DNA of 64,000 nucleotides from Tipula vernalis (Eukaryota; Arthropoda; Insecta; Diptera; Tipulidae), in contig OY282558.1 of the NCBI GenBank assembly GCA_958295665.1, positions 182,320,015 to 182,384,014 of the forward strand. The letters run 5' to 3'. The notes under the pieces were generated by a model. It was not told the DNA's origin. It saw only the letters and a list, made by a program, of their open reading frames with translations, and did no database searches. This document shows positions 19,466 to 30,381 of this stretch, piece by piece. Each line of letters begins with the position of its first letter. Position 1 is the first letter of the stretch. The position numbers were made by a program, and so were the translations under genes.

Positions 19466-22400
19466 TTAATTCTCTCGAAATCTCGCTGGTGTTTTTACCG
19501 TTCTGCCCGTTCTCGTGTGTGTTGTGTTTTGTGCTGTATTGCGATCGAAATAAACTTTTTTTGTCGGTACCTGTCTTTGTGTTGTGATTGTCGTGTTGTC
19601 TTCCGCTGCGTGGCTTTGAGTTTCAGTGTTTTGAGTGGTTTTTGCTTGCGTGTTTGCTATTTGAGTGTCTGCTGTTTGAGTGTTTACTGGTTCTTTTTCA
19701 AACTGTGTGTTCTCTTGATGGCATGGTTTCAGGCGATCTATTGATACTTTGATGTTTTTACCGTGTATTGATATTACGAATGATTTTTCCGCTCTTTCTA
19801 TTACTTCATGTGGTCCGGTGTAGGGTGGCTCTAACGTTTTTCGTACCGCGTCTGTCCTTAGAAAGACATGTGTGGTGTTGTTTAATTCTTTGGCCATGAA
19901 AATTTTTTCGTTGCTGTGTCTCGATGCTGGTACTGGCTTAATTTCTGCGAAATGATTTTGCAGATTCTTTACTAATTCGCTCTGGATAATTTTGCTGCTT
20001 GAAGGTTGACTGAAAAATTGTCCCGGAATTCTAATCGTGCAGCCGTATACTAGTTCTGCTGGTGACGTTCTTAGCTCTTCGCTGTACGTTGTTCTTAATC
20101 CAAGCATGACTGATGGTAATAGTTCTGCCCAATCTGCTCTCTTGTTGTAGCACATAATGGCGGCTTTGATAGTGCGGTGCCACCTTTCTAGCATGCCGTT
20201 GCACTTGGGATTGTAGCTTGTTGTTCTCCGGTGCTGGAATCCCAGTAAGGCTGACAGTTCTTCGAATAGCTGTGATTCAAACTGTGCACCTTGGTCGGTT
20301 ACGATGAACTGCGGTACTCCAAATCTGGCTATCCAATTAGAATACACTGCGAATGCGACTGTGGCAGCAGTTATATCCGGTACTGGAACCGCTTCAGCCC
20401 AACGTGAGTAGCGATCAATTAACGTCACGCAGTATCGGTTGTTTCCGGAAATAGGAAGAGGACCAATGATATCGAGGTGAATTTCAGCGAAACGTTGCGA
20501 TACAACTTTAAATGAGCCGAGAGGTGATTTGGTATGTTTAGAAATTTTAGATTTTTGGCACGGTATACAGTTTTGAGCCATTGTTTTTGAATCTTTGGAA
20601 ATTGAGGGCCAAATAACATTTTTTGTTAAAAGTTTTACTGAAGCTTTTACGCCCGGATGTGAAAGGTTATGTAAAGTTTCAAAAACAGTTTTCCGAAAGT
20701 TTATTGGATTGAACGGTCTTGGTATACCTGTTGATACGTCGCAACAAATTGATTTATTTGTGTTGAACGTGAGGGGTATTTGTTGGAGTTGCAGAGATGT
20801 AGACGAGTTATTACTAAGTAGCTCTCGGAGTTCGTTGTCATTGGCTTGAGCATCTGCTATTGCTGCATAATCAATACTTTCAGGGATAGAAATTTGATTG
20901 ATGCGTGAGAGAGTATCTGCGACGACATTATTTATGCCGGAGATGTGTTGAATATCGGTAGTAAATTGGCCGATGAAGTCCAGATGTCGAAATTGACGAG
21001 GAGATGCTTTTTCCGGATTTTGTTGGAATGCGTATATTAATGGTTTGTGGTCAGTGAACAAAGTGAATTGTCGACCTTCCAACAAGTGTTTGAAATGCTT
21101 AATGCCAGAGTAAGCTGCAAGCAACTCTCTGTCATAAGCACTGTACCGTTTCTGCGTTTCGTTAAGTCGTACAGAGAAGAAGCTGAGCGGTTGCCAAATA
21201 CCGTCGGTGTACTGCTGTACCACAGCCCCAAGCGCTGTATCTGAGGCATCCACCATGATCGCGAGTCGTGCGGCTAACGATGGATGTGTTAGTAAGGTTG
21301 CGTCGCACAATTTCTTTTTGCAGTTCTCGAAAGCTTGTTCGACCTCTGCTGTCCATTCAACTTTCTTCTTACTGTTCTTCGTGTATCCTTTTAGTAATTC
21401 GTTCAGTGCCATCTGGTCGGCTGCAGCTCCCGGGATGAAACGTCTGTAGAAGTTGATGGTGCCCAAGAACCTCTTGATGCCATCGACTGTTTCTGGTTTT
21501 TTGAACTCTCTGATGATTTGTACGCGTTCTTGGTTCGGCAATATCCCTTGTCCAGTGACCGTGTGTCCTAAAAATGCTATTTCCTCTGCTGCAAACACGC
21601 TTTTATCCGAATTTATCACTAGCCCGTGTTCTGATAGCTTTTGAAAAATAATTTTTAGGTGTTCAAGGTGTTGTTCGAAAGATCTTGAAGCGATTAGAAT
21701 GTCATCCAAATAAACGAAACAGAATTTTAAACCAAAAAGTACCGAATGCATAAGTCGTTGAAAAGTTTGCGCCGCGTTTCTTAATCCAAATGTCATTTTT
21801 GTAAATTCGAAGAGGCCGAAAGGTGTGGTGATTGCCGTTTTGGGAATGTCTTCTGGTTCGACTGGAATTTGGTGGTACGCCTGGACAAGGTCTAATGTAG
21901 TGAATACTTTGCAGCCTTCTAGCTGATACGAGAAATTCTGCAAGTGTGGAACTGGGTACCGGTCTGGTATCGTTACTCTATTTAGGGCGCGATAATCGCC
22001 ACACGGTCTCCACGTTCCATTCTTCTTTTCCACGAGATGTAGTGGACTGGACCAGGGGCTGCTACTTGGTTGGCAAATTCCCTGCGCTAGCATGTTTTCG
22101 AACTCCTCTCGTGCTAGCTTCAGTTTATCTGGTGCAAGCCGTCTCGTTTTGCAAGAGATAGGTGCTCCCTGCGTTTCTAGGCGGTGTGTGACGGAGTGCT
22201 TGATCCGTGCCGTGCTGAGTCCGCTGTTGGTAATCTCTGGAAATTTTTTAACAATTCTGCTATTTCTGGTTTTGTTGTTGATTTATCTAGTATTGACAAG
22301 GTAGGGTTGTTCCCATTCGTGATGGCGCCCTTGTTGAAGCAGTTGGTCAATGGATCAATGATCCTTTGCCCTTGAATATCAACCAAGAGTCCCGTATGTC

Positions 22401-22713
22401 GCAGGAAATCTGCTCCTATCATGGGCATTGACACGTCTGCAATTATGAACTCCCAACGGAACTCCCGTCGGAGCCCGATGTCCAGCCTCATCGCCTTAGT
22501 GCCGTATGCTTGCACTGGAGTGCCGTTTGCCGCGTATAGACTACTTGTGGATACTGGATGCTTTGTCTCTAAAAACTTTGCGGGGATTACGGACACGTCC
22601 GCTCCCGTATCTATTAAAAATTTTAATTTGGAATGTCTTTCAAAAATAATTAATCGGCTGGTTGCGGGCCCATCAATGCCCGCCGTTAACTTTTGATGGG
22701 GATTTAAAAATTT
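19466..22713 (-). pseudogene. pol: Pol polyprotein of the full-length Gypsy, one frame break
   Basis: Pol is entered by a probable -1 shift at 22707-22713. Aspartic protease: FLIDTGADVSVIP near 22587-22625, with IGADFLRHTG later. The protease frame stops at 22177. The reverse transcriptase frame overlaps it upstream and continues to 19466: RT with [20 protein letters not shown] and YLDDILIAS; RNase H with [32 protein letters not shown] and VVADTLSR; integrase with an HHCC finger (HNLSHPGVK...CIPCQKSK) and a DDE core ([26 protein letters not shown]). The two frames meet at a run of six T (plus strand, 22244-22249); one base fewer than needed explains the break. The C-terminal tail is Thr/Gln-rich. 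Everything else is open, so it is either freshly inactivated or an assembly error. Confidence 0.85.
22704..22713 (-). promoter_or_regulatory. Probable -1 ribosomal frameshift site between gag and pol
   Basis: On the minus strand the gag frame reads A AAT TTT TAA. A AAT TTT is a canonical X XXY YYZ slippery heptamer, followed directly by the gag stop. Shifting back one base gives the pol frame, which is open upstream of the protease. The decayed copy has A AAA AAT TAA at the matching place (about 16851-16860). Confidence 0.6.
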
Positions 22714-22799
22714 TGTGGTTTCTCGGGTGTTTGCTCACTGTGATACTTACACCCTGAAACACACTTCCTCGCTTTCGCACCGAATTTATAGTGATAATA

Positions 22800-23744
22800 T
22801 CACTGATCGAATCGCTTGTTTATTGTCTGTCGCGATGCTGACCTCGTCGCTTTTCTCTCATGACTGGTTCCTCTAGACTCGTTTCGCGAGCGCGAATCTT
22901 TGATGGACGTACGTAGTTCGACTATTACCCTCGTTAACTTGTCCAACCTGTTGTCTGTATCGTCCCGCTCTTTAACTGCATTGTTTGAACTCCCTCCGGT
23001 TGTGCTCGCTGTCGTATTCGTTAACACATTGATGTGACTCTGCGTCATCGTTTCCAAAATGCTATCCGCTCGATTGGATAATGATGCCAGTGGTATGTCC
23101 TTCTCAAACGTGGTGAGAATCATCTGGATCTGAGGAGGTAGCCTCTTCATCCACAGCTGCCTTAGAGTATTCTCGTCGAAAGTCCTTCCTGCGTTCATCT
23201 TCATTTTATTCAACAATTGCGACGGCTTTTGGTCGCCTAATGTGAGCCCATGCAACAAATTGTTGAGTTTCGTCTTCTCCGACTCTCCCAGGATCCTCAA
23301 TACCTCTTCTTTAAAGGCCGAATACGGTAGCGGTCCTTTATCGCGTAGTATTAGGTCTGCAAATGTGTCGTGATGTCTGGCGTCTAATGCCGCAAGAGCG
23401 TGTGCATATTTTGTTTGTTCTATTCGAACGTTGGCTAACTGGAACGATTGTTCTAATATATTAAACCATACGCTCGGGTTTTGTCCATATAGTGGTTGTG
23501 GTGGTTTAAATGCGACATGCGCGACGTTTCTTCCAATTGCTGCCTCATTACCTATCTGGTTACTCCACTGTGGCGCACTAGCGGTGCTGTGTTCGTCAGG
23601 TCGGTCGCTGTTTGCCTGTCGTTGCTGTATCTGTGCGTCTACGTATGCCTGTAATTGTTCTTGTATCATCGTCACAGTTGGTTCGTCGTTTGTCTCACTG
23701 GTTCCCATCGCTGGCAGGGAAGCACTGCCCGTCGGAAAACTCAT
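22800..23744 (-). CDS. gag: Gag of the full-length Gypsy, 314 codons, premature stop
   Basis: Starts at ATG 23744 (MSFPTGSASL). The central region (FKPPQPLYGQNPSVWFNILE, QTKYAHALAALDARH) is the capsid-like gag domain of insect Gypsy elements. A basic, Ser/Arg-rich tail follows. The frame ends with TGA at 22800-22802, then stays open to 22704 through a cysteine motif KFGAKARKCVSGCKYH. By comparison with the copy at 16740-16800 (FCHNRFKNKAMKCVSGCK), the TGA sits where a cysteine of that motif is expected, so it looks like a point mutation rather than the natural end. Gag packages the element RNA. Confidence 0.8.
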   Translation of the reverse strand: MSFPTGSASLPAMGTSETNDEPTVTMIQEQLQAYVDAQIQQRQANSDRPDEHSTASAPQWSNQIGNEAAIGRNVAHVAFKPPQPLYGQNPSVWFNILEQSFQLANVRIEQTKYAHALAALDARHHDTFADLILRDKGPLPYSAFKEEVLRILGESEKTKLNNLLHGLTLGDQKPSQLLNKMKMNAGRTFDENTLRQLWMKRLPPQIQMILTTFEKDIPLASLSNRADSILETMTQSHINVLTNTTASTTGGSSNNAVKERDDTDNRLDKLTRVIVELRTSIKDSRSRNESRGTSHERKATRSASRQTINKRFDQ

Positions 23745-24577
23745 TTCACTTATTCACTTTTCTGAAATACGCGAAAATAATTGTTGCGAAACGAATTTTT
23801 TAAAATAAAATAAACCAAAAAACAAAAATATAACGAGCTGACGAAATTTATTACAAAGTGGAATTTTTCAACTCGGATTTCGAACGACTACCGCAAGGTA
23901 AAGCGACACACAGAAATATTGGTCGAAAATATTTTCTTTAAACAATTTTTATTATATATAGTTAAAATGGAAAAAGTTGAATTTGGAAGAAAAATTTTTG
24001 TTACCTTTTTTCCCGTAAAAAAACAGCACGTCTTTTACAATTTTATTTTTATTGTACGTATGGCTGCCTTTGGGTTGTGGTGATCGGCTGATCACTGATG
24101 TTGTCTGGTCACACCTTGCGGTTTGCACTTTTTATTCCGGAAGCTCACCTCGGTTGAGGCTCTTACTGGAATGCTAGCGTTCTTGCACTATTTTCGAGCT
24201 TACCACTGGTGGGGGCTCTTGTCGCGAAGAATTGGTTTCACTATTTTCGAGCTTACCACTGGTGGGGGCTCTTGTCGCGAAGAATTGGTTTTATTTGTTT
24301 TGCTTACCCGACTTTGCTTGTCCGTTTTGGGTTGAGTTTATTTTCGTATCTGTCTGCCTGAATGGAATTTCTTCTGGCTTTACGATCGTCTGGGGTTGTC
24401 CGTATTGCTGCTGTAGGACGTCCCTGTGGATGTACTGCTTATTTCCTTTTGATTTCTGGTTCGTGTTTCCGGATTGCGTTCGTTTCCGCAAATCCTGTCG
24501 GCTTCTGCCGATAATATCGGGTTTTCCCGATTCTTGGGTCCTTCCCGATCACTTTGGGGTCACCATTTTATTTGGAG
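23745..24577 (-). other. Leader of the Gypsy element (LTR to gag)
   Basis: About 830 bp of untranslated leader. TGGTGACCCC on the minus strand at 24556-24565, 12 bases from the LTR edge, is a candidate tRNA primer-binding sequence, although that spacing is unusual. A 53-bp tandem duplication lies at 24186-24291. No gene. Confidence 0.6.
24186..24291. repeat. 53-bp tandem duplication in the Gypsy leader
   Basis: The unit CACTATTTTCGAGCTTACCA... (24186-24238) is repeated exactly at 24239-24291. Confidence 0.85.
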
Positions 24578-25103
24578 TGGGTGATGTCCCAAATAATTTG
24601 ATTTTTATGTTTTTTGAAATAAATAAATAAGAACACAATGAGTACGTTGCTTTTGTACAAGTTTATTTATTTATATCGTTTATTATAATTTTAACCGCTG
24701 AATGATTTTGGTATGCCGTATACCAATGGCCTGCGACTGCTTGCTGTCTATTTAGCGATTGTTGGATTATGTGTTGGATTATTATCCTTTTTATACGCAT
24801 TGAATTTTATCCGTGCGTTCGGATGCGTGTTATAATGATTTCTCTTTTTCTAAACAATAATTTTTTCCTGTTTACAAATTATTGTTTTAAACGGAATTTG
24901 TTTTCCTCCTAAGACGTGCTGTGTTTTTTAGGAAAAAAAGAACTCTTCCATATTTATGAAAAGCTCATTGGCTTTTCCATAATGAATTTAGTATCTCTAT
25001 TGGTGTGTGCCTACTTTACCCTGCTGTCAAACGAACGTCAAATATTAATTCAATAAAAATCAATTCGATTTAATTAATCTTTGCTGGTGCTCGATCCACC
25101 ACA
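24578..25103 (-). repeat. 5' LTR of the minus-strand Gypsy
   Basis: 526 bp, same sequence as 18858-19383. It should carry the promoter and polyadenylation signals of the element; none was assigned precisely. Confidence 0.9.
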
Positions 25104-25136
25104 AACCCACCAAAATTTAGTAACTATACTAATTAC

Positions 25137-26390
25137 TAGGGCAACCAAAAATATGCATTAGCATGTTTTTTTCCTGTGTACATATTGTGAAAAAAATAAG
25201 ATAGGAATCCGTTTCACCAAAAACGAAACCTTTTAAGCCCTATTTGTTAGTGCATATTTTTGCATATTTCACCCAAAACTGCATATATTCTCATATTTTG
25301 GATATTAGTGCATATTTAAGTGCATATTTTAAAATACCTATGCATATTTAACATAATTTAAGCATATTTTGCCAATTTTATTAAAAATATTTCGAATAAA
25401 AATGCATTCCATTTTATTGATTAAAATTTTAATTTCTACCGATGTCAGCGCCATTGCTTTGCGGTAAATAAATGTACGCATTAACTAAATAAGTTTGTTT
25501 ATAGGTTTGTTTATATATATATATATATAAAAACCATATTAAAAATCAATTTTTATGGATATCAATCGATGAAACCAATGACACAACCGGCAGAAATGTG
25601 GCCAATGTCATAATTGGTATTTTAGATTCAAACGCAATGATCGACAAACAAAAATTTTTGATGAATACTGCGCACTTAGAGAGGGCGAATCATGAAACCA
25701 TTGCGCGGCTTTTTGATGAATCGGTGAAAAAGTTAGGTGATACTTTCCCTAAAGATTCCATTTTGTTGTTCATTTCAGATGCTGCACCATACATGGTAAA
25801 AGCGGCTCAGGCAATACAAATATTTTACCCTAAAATAACTCATTTAACTTGCCTTGCCCATGGACTTCATCGTGTGTGTGAGCACACGATATAATCTCTA
25901 ACGGTAAAAAAGTATTTTTAAAAGCCCCGTCTAGAGTAGAGACTTTTAAAGAAATGGCGCCTGGGCTTACACTGCCTCCGCAACCGGTTACCACCCGATG
26001 GGGAACTTGGCTGGCAGCGGTCAATTATTATGCCAGTAATTTTGAAAATATGGTTCGAATCTTTGATGCGCTGGACAACGACGAAGCTGCCTCAATTAGG
26101 ATTTCGAAGGAGTTGTTATGTGACAGCAAATTAGATCTGATTTGATCTATATTTCAGCTAACTTCGGATTTCTCGAATCAACCATTTCTAAACTAGAGAC
26201 TTGTGGACTGTTGCTTGCTGTACAACGTAATCGAAAAAAAACCACGGAAGGAAAATAATTCTCAAGGCGGAGATTTGAAACATATAATTCTATTTTTATA
26301 GGGCATATTTTAAGTGCATAAAATCATATTTTTAAGGCATATTTTAAGCGCTTAAAACCGGTTTTTTAGTGCATATTTTTGGTTGCCCTA
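25137..26390 (+). mobile_element. hAT deletion derivative, 1254 bp
   Basis: Termini TAGGGCAACCAAAAATATGC and its complement. The 8-bp target CTAATTAC is exactly duplicated at 25129-25136 and 26391-26398, diagnostic for hAT. Many GCATATTT motifs lie in both subterminal regions and may be transposase-binding repeats. Only the middle of a transposase gene remains inside. Confidence 0.9.
25556..26145 (+). pseudogene. hAT transposase fragment (broken)
   Basis: The frame from 25556 carries a DDE-like core: ISIDET with the first acidic residue, then LLFISDAAPYMVKAAQ with the second, then LTCLAHGLHRVCEH. After a stop at 25892-25894 the reading resumes in another frame at 25954-26145 (VTTRWGTWLAAVNYYASNF), a block conserved in this hAT group. 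The N-terminal BED finger and the C-terminal dimerisation domain are gone. It cannot encode an active enzyme, but full-length relatives elsewhere could mobilise the element. Confidence 0.8.
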
Positions 26391-26398
26391 CTAATTAC

Positions 26399-26920
26399 TA
26401 TTACTTATATAATCAATAATTTATTTATTACTTTACTATAAATCAAACTAAATTGTTGTGTTACTTTTATTTTATTTTTTTATTTTAATTTTATCACCGC
26501 AGAATTCACTTTCTTCTTCGATGGACGCTACCTTTTTCTTTTTCTTTTCTTTTTCCGTTTTTTTCTACATTTCTTTTCCATATAATTTGTAAGTTTATTT
26601 AATTAGGTTTTTCGTACTCATAATAGATGGCACCACGGGTGAGTAATTTTTTATGTGTATTTTTAGGGTGTCACACTATCAAATTTTAATATCTATTATA
26701 TTTTGTTTCATTTTATTGTAGAAGGAAAATTTGTGACAGTGTAAATTAGTCTAGAAATATTTATGTGTATTCGGAAATTATAATTTTTCATTATTTTGTT
26801 TTAATTTTCGGTTTTTTATGAGTATTATATGCGGTGTAAAACCGACTATGACAGATAGTATTATACTATTTTGCTATTATACTATCTACGGTGTAAAGCC
26901 AGTAAATGTTACTTGTTGTG
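26399..26920. other. AT-rich non-coding stretch
   Basis: Short GTGTAAA(A/G)CC repeats at 26834-26900. No gene seen. It could be non-coding sequence of the Gypsy fragment downstream, but no LTR pair was found. Confidence 0.35.
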
Positions 26921-27168
26921 TTTTTTTATTCGCTCCGGATAGCTGATATCGAGAGCCGTCATATAAAAAATGGCTCCCGATAGCGCTCCGTATAAATAGG
27001 TAGAGCCAAATATTTTTTATATAAAGTTTTTGGTAAACAATTGAATTAAAAATGACAGTTTAATGTTAAATAAGTTTAGTTTACCAATAAATAGCGCGTC
27101 ACATTTAAATTTAGGCGTATAAAAATGACGGCTCTCGATAGCAGCTATCGGGAGCGAATAAAAAAATA
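26921..27168. mobile_element. MITE, about 248 bp
   Basis: Inverted termini TTTTTTTATTCGCTCC(G/C)GATAGCTG... of about 45 bp with CTATCGAGAGCC-type blocks. No clear target duplication. Non-coding. Confidence 0.6.
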
Positions 27169-27429
27169 TAGTAACTGTTTTCGTGTTATTTTTGCATTGT
27201 ATAACCGGCCTTGTGCTATGACTGAGTGGAGTGTATACAACCATGTATTTTGACCACTGATTTGAATCTCTTTGGAATAGAAATCAGTGATTTTGACTGT
27301 GTAGTTTCATTATCGTATTTCTCGGTTCTGGTACCATAGTTTTACATGCTTGTGTGTTTATGAAGTTACTTGTTAATAGATTTGATACGCAGTGCGAGTT
27401 TGTGTTTATGTGTATGTGATTCGTTTTCT

Positions 27430-28815
27430 TATCGTATCCTGCTTATGTTTCATGTTTTTTTTGTATTAATTTTTGTCTAGCAATTGCGTGTGCTAGTCTT
27501 TGTCTCCCCTTCAGTTCAGCTACAAAGTCATCGTAATTGTATGTTGGTTCAGGTTCCTTTTTTACTGCCGTGGGTATTACTGCTGTTTTCCCATATACTA
27601 GTTCATGTGGTGTGAATTGCGTGGCAAAATGTGGTGTGGTATTGTAAACGAATATAGCGTAATGGCACAATTCGCCCCAATTGTTTCTATCTCTGCCCGT
27701 GGCGGATCTTAGGTATTCTTTTAATGTGTTGTGAGACTTTTCAAGCGCCCCGTTAATTTCTGGGTGGTATGCTGTTGTGTTTAAATGTTTGAGTTTGAGT
27801 AGTTTGCATACTTCTCTGAAACTTCTACTCATGAAATTGCTCCCCTGGTCGGTGAGAATTTTTTCTGGGATGCCATGTTTTGTGATAAAATTTTCACAAA
27901 GAGCCTTTGCTACTGTATTCGCGTTTTGATCTGGGATGGGTATTGCTCCAGAGAACTTTGACAAGTTGTCTTGAAATGTGAGAATGTAGTTATTTTCTGA
28001 TTCAGTTGTTGGTAATGGCTCTATACTATATCAAATGCTTCTTTGAAAAGGGTATTCAGAAGTAGTCGTAATTTGGAGTGGTATTTTTTGTTTTTCTGTG
28101 ATTCTTGTTCTTCCTACATAAATGACATTTTCTATTGAAGCGGTTTATGTCAGTTAACATGTTAGGGCACTAGTACAGTAACTTAATCCGTTTGTACGTT
28201 CGCCATGTACTGCAGTCCTCCTAATGGTAAATTATGATATTCGTCTAGTATTTACCGTCTTCTTTTATGGTCTAATACTATTTCTACTTTGGATGTGATC
28301 GGTTTGTTTCTAATATTGATTTGTTCTATCCCCTCTGTCTGTTGTATGATTTGTTTATCTTTGCTTTCGTTTTTCTCTGCTGCCTTTGTCTCATTTGTTT
28401 CTTGGATGGTTCTGTTCTATTGTCTGGTTATTGCTATTATCGTATTATGTTTTATCCTACTAAGTGTGTCGGCGTTTGTGTTTAGTTTACCTGATTTATG
28501 TAGTATCTCAAAATTATACTCGGATAGTTTTAGGTTCGATTTCAGTATTCTGTTTGGGATTTTAGTTATGTTACCTGTGAGAGGTTTGTGATCTTTGATT
28601 ATCGTAAATTTTTTACCGTAGAGGTATGGTCTGAAATTGTTAACCGCCCAATATATGGCTAACATTTCCTTTTCTATGGTTGAATAGTTCCTTTCGGATT
28701 TACCCAAAGCTCTACTGGCGTATGCTATTGGATATTCCCCTTGTGGGTATATTTGTGATAGGACGGCGCTTAAACTGTAATCACTGGCGTCTGTTGTAAT
28801 AACGAATTGTCTCGT
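27430..28815 (-). pseudogene. pol: Third Gypsy fragment: RNase H and integrase
   Basis: Minus strand. RNase H remains at 28417-28815 (TTDASDYSLSAVLSQ, YSTIEKEMLAIYWAVNNFRP, NTNADTLSR). A decayed zinc-binding segment lies at about 28050-28240. The integrase core and C-terminal part are at 27443-27964 (ILTDQGSNFMS, NGALEKSHNTLKEY, WGELCHYAIFVYNTTPH). It belongs to a different Gypsy lineage (17.6/297-like) from the two copies at 16-25 kb. Frames are broken between blocks, and the 5' side is cut by the palindrome at 28816. Confidence 0.8.
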
Positions 28816-29226
28816 TATGATTTTAATATGAGTATGTTCCGAAGATTGTAAGAGAATTCAATCCAGTTTCGAACTGATGAGCTTATGATTATGAAAAAAA
28901 TCAATCTTCTCATCAGGCCGCGGCGACTGGACTGATTATACCACAATTTACATTTTATATATACAGAATGTGCTGTGCGTTAAGTATTAGCGAATCATAA
29001 CTAATACAGATGAATTCTCTTACAATTTTCATCTGTATTAGTTATGATTCGCTAATACTTAACGCACAGCACATTCTGTATATATAGAATGTAAATTGTG
29101 GTATAATCAGTCCAGTCGCCGCGGCCTGATGAGAAGATTGATTTTTTTCATAATCATAAGCTCATCAGTTCGAAACTGGATTGAATTCTCTTACAATCTT
29201 CGGAACATACTCATATTAAAATCATA
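28816..29226. repeat. 411-bp near-perfect palindrome
   Basis: Arms of 198 bp (28816-29013 and 29029-29226) are nearly perfect complements around a 15-base loop (ATTCTCTTACAATTT). It inserts into or truncates the Gypsy fragment. No coding sequence; a palindromic MITE or a head-to-head duplication are both possible. Confidence 0.85.
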
Positions 29227-29678
29227 TAATTAAATAAATGGAATTACGTCTATTAGTCGGTTTCGTTGAATTACTGTTCGTAATTACTAATATACTTCTC
29301 GTGTTAATCGAAACACCATTAAAATGGTCTAACCACCGGTAGCATAGATATTACATGAATTAATTATTTGTTTCTTTTAATTAGGTCTTTTTATATTATT
29401 TTTTATGTTTGGCTAAATTATAGACCTATTTATACAATTTTTTAATAAATTTCTTTATTAAAACTTTCTCCTTTTCCTATACAATTTTTTGTCAAATTTT
29501 CGGTTTTTTAAACCATTTTCAAGGCTATGAAAATTTAATTAAAAAATAATGCTATACACAATATTTTTCACCAACCGACAAATTTATTTTGTTTGTCTAG
29601 CCAAGGAAAAACATTTTGGAAGGTTTTTGAACCGGATTACTCCCTTCACATATTCTATCGGCTAGTATTTATTTCGTA
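29227..29678. other. AT-rich stretch between elements
   Basis: It should contain the 3' untranslated end of the I-like element on its right side, but no poly(A) or simple-repeat tail could be identified. No gene. Confidence 0.35.
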
Positions 29679-30381
29679 TTAGATTGTTATCCCACTCATC
29701 CTAATAAATTCATACATCTCCTTATAAACCAAATTGCTCTCATTCATTAAATCACTTAGGTTTCTTGCATTCCGAAGGATGTTGAACTTAGATCTATATA
29801 GGTTGTATTTAGGACAAACCAATATGAGATGTTCAACATCCTCCACACTTCCATACAACTCACAATCTTTGTCCTCACTCAAATGACGTTTCCACAAGCA
29901 TTCCTTCCTGTTTCCATGGTTCGGCCTGATTCTCTCAACTGTTCGCAACATTCGCGTATCTCCTTTGAGCTCCTTAAAAAACGGAATTCTCAAAGGAGTA
30001 CCATGGAGCGCTCTATACTTCATTCCTTTCGTTAGACTTTTCTCATTAAACTCACTCTCCCATTTTCATCTGAAGCATGCGAAGTACGTCTCTTGCATCC
30101 TTCCTGTCGTACTCCTGAACCATGTCATTCAATGTACCCTTTTTTGCTAACATATCGGCTCTTTCATTCCCTTCGATCTGTCTATGTGATGGGATCCATT
30201 GTATGGTCACATCACGTTGACAGTCTCGAACGCTTTCAAAAATTAAATCCACATACACATTGCCTTCCCTTCCACCTCCACATTTCTGCAAACATAAACC
30301 ACTCTGGGAATCGGAAAATATTACTATTTTCCTTTCCCCTTCATTCACAGCCAGTTTAATTCCTTCAAATATTCCAATCAC
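29679..30381 (-). pseudogene. I-like non-LTR element: RNase H and C-terminal end of ORF2
   Basis: 30052-30381 encodes an RNase H domain with IVIFSDSQSGL and IQWIPSHRQIEGNERADMLA. 29679-30023 encodes the C-terminal zinc-binding tail (RPNHGNRKECLWKRHL, EDVEHLILVCPKY). RNase H downstream of the reverse transcriptase is characteristic of the I superfamily. Endonuclease and reverse transcriptase are missing: RNase H adjoins the end of ORF1 within a few bases. A stop separates the two blocks. Confidence 0.8.

Larger units (their letters stand above)
18858..25103 (-). mobile_element. Full-length Ty3/Gypsy LTR retrotransposon, 6.2 kb, minus strand
   Basis: Two 526-bp LTRs that look identical base for base flank gag and pol. 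A purine tract (GGAAGGGGAGTAT on the minus strand) abuts the left LTR. There is no envelope gene after pol. Order on the minus strand: LTR, leader, gag, protease, reverse transcriptase, RNase H, integrase, purine tract, LTR. No clear target duplication: the flanks are TGGGG on the left and AACCC on the right. Identical LTRs imply recent insertion or LTR homogenisation, yet gag and pol each carry a break. Confidence 0.9.

Noticed and set aside
19361..24630. Many plus-strand frames opposite the Gypsy element
   Set aside because: They are shadows of gag, pol and the leader on the minus strand; domains are only on the minus strand.
18853..25108. Target duplication of the full-length Gypsy
   Set aside because: Flanks TGGGG and AACCC do not match; no duplication can be claimed.
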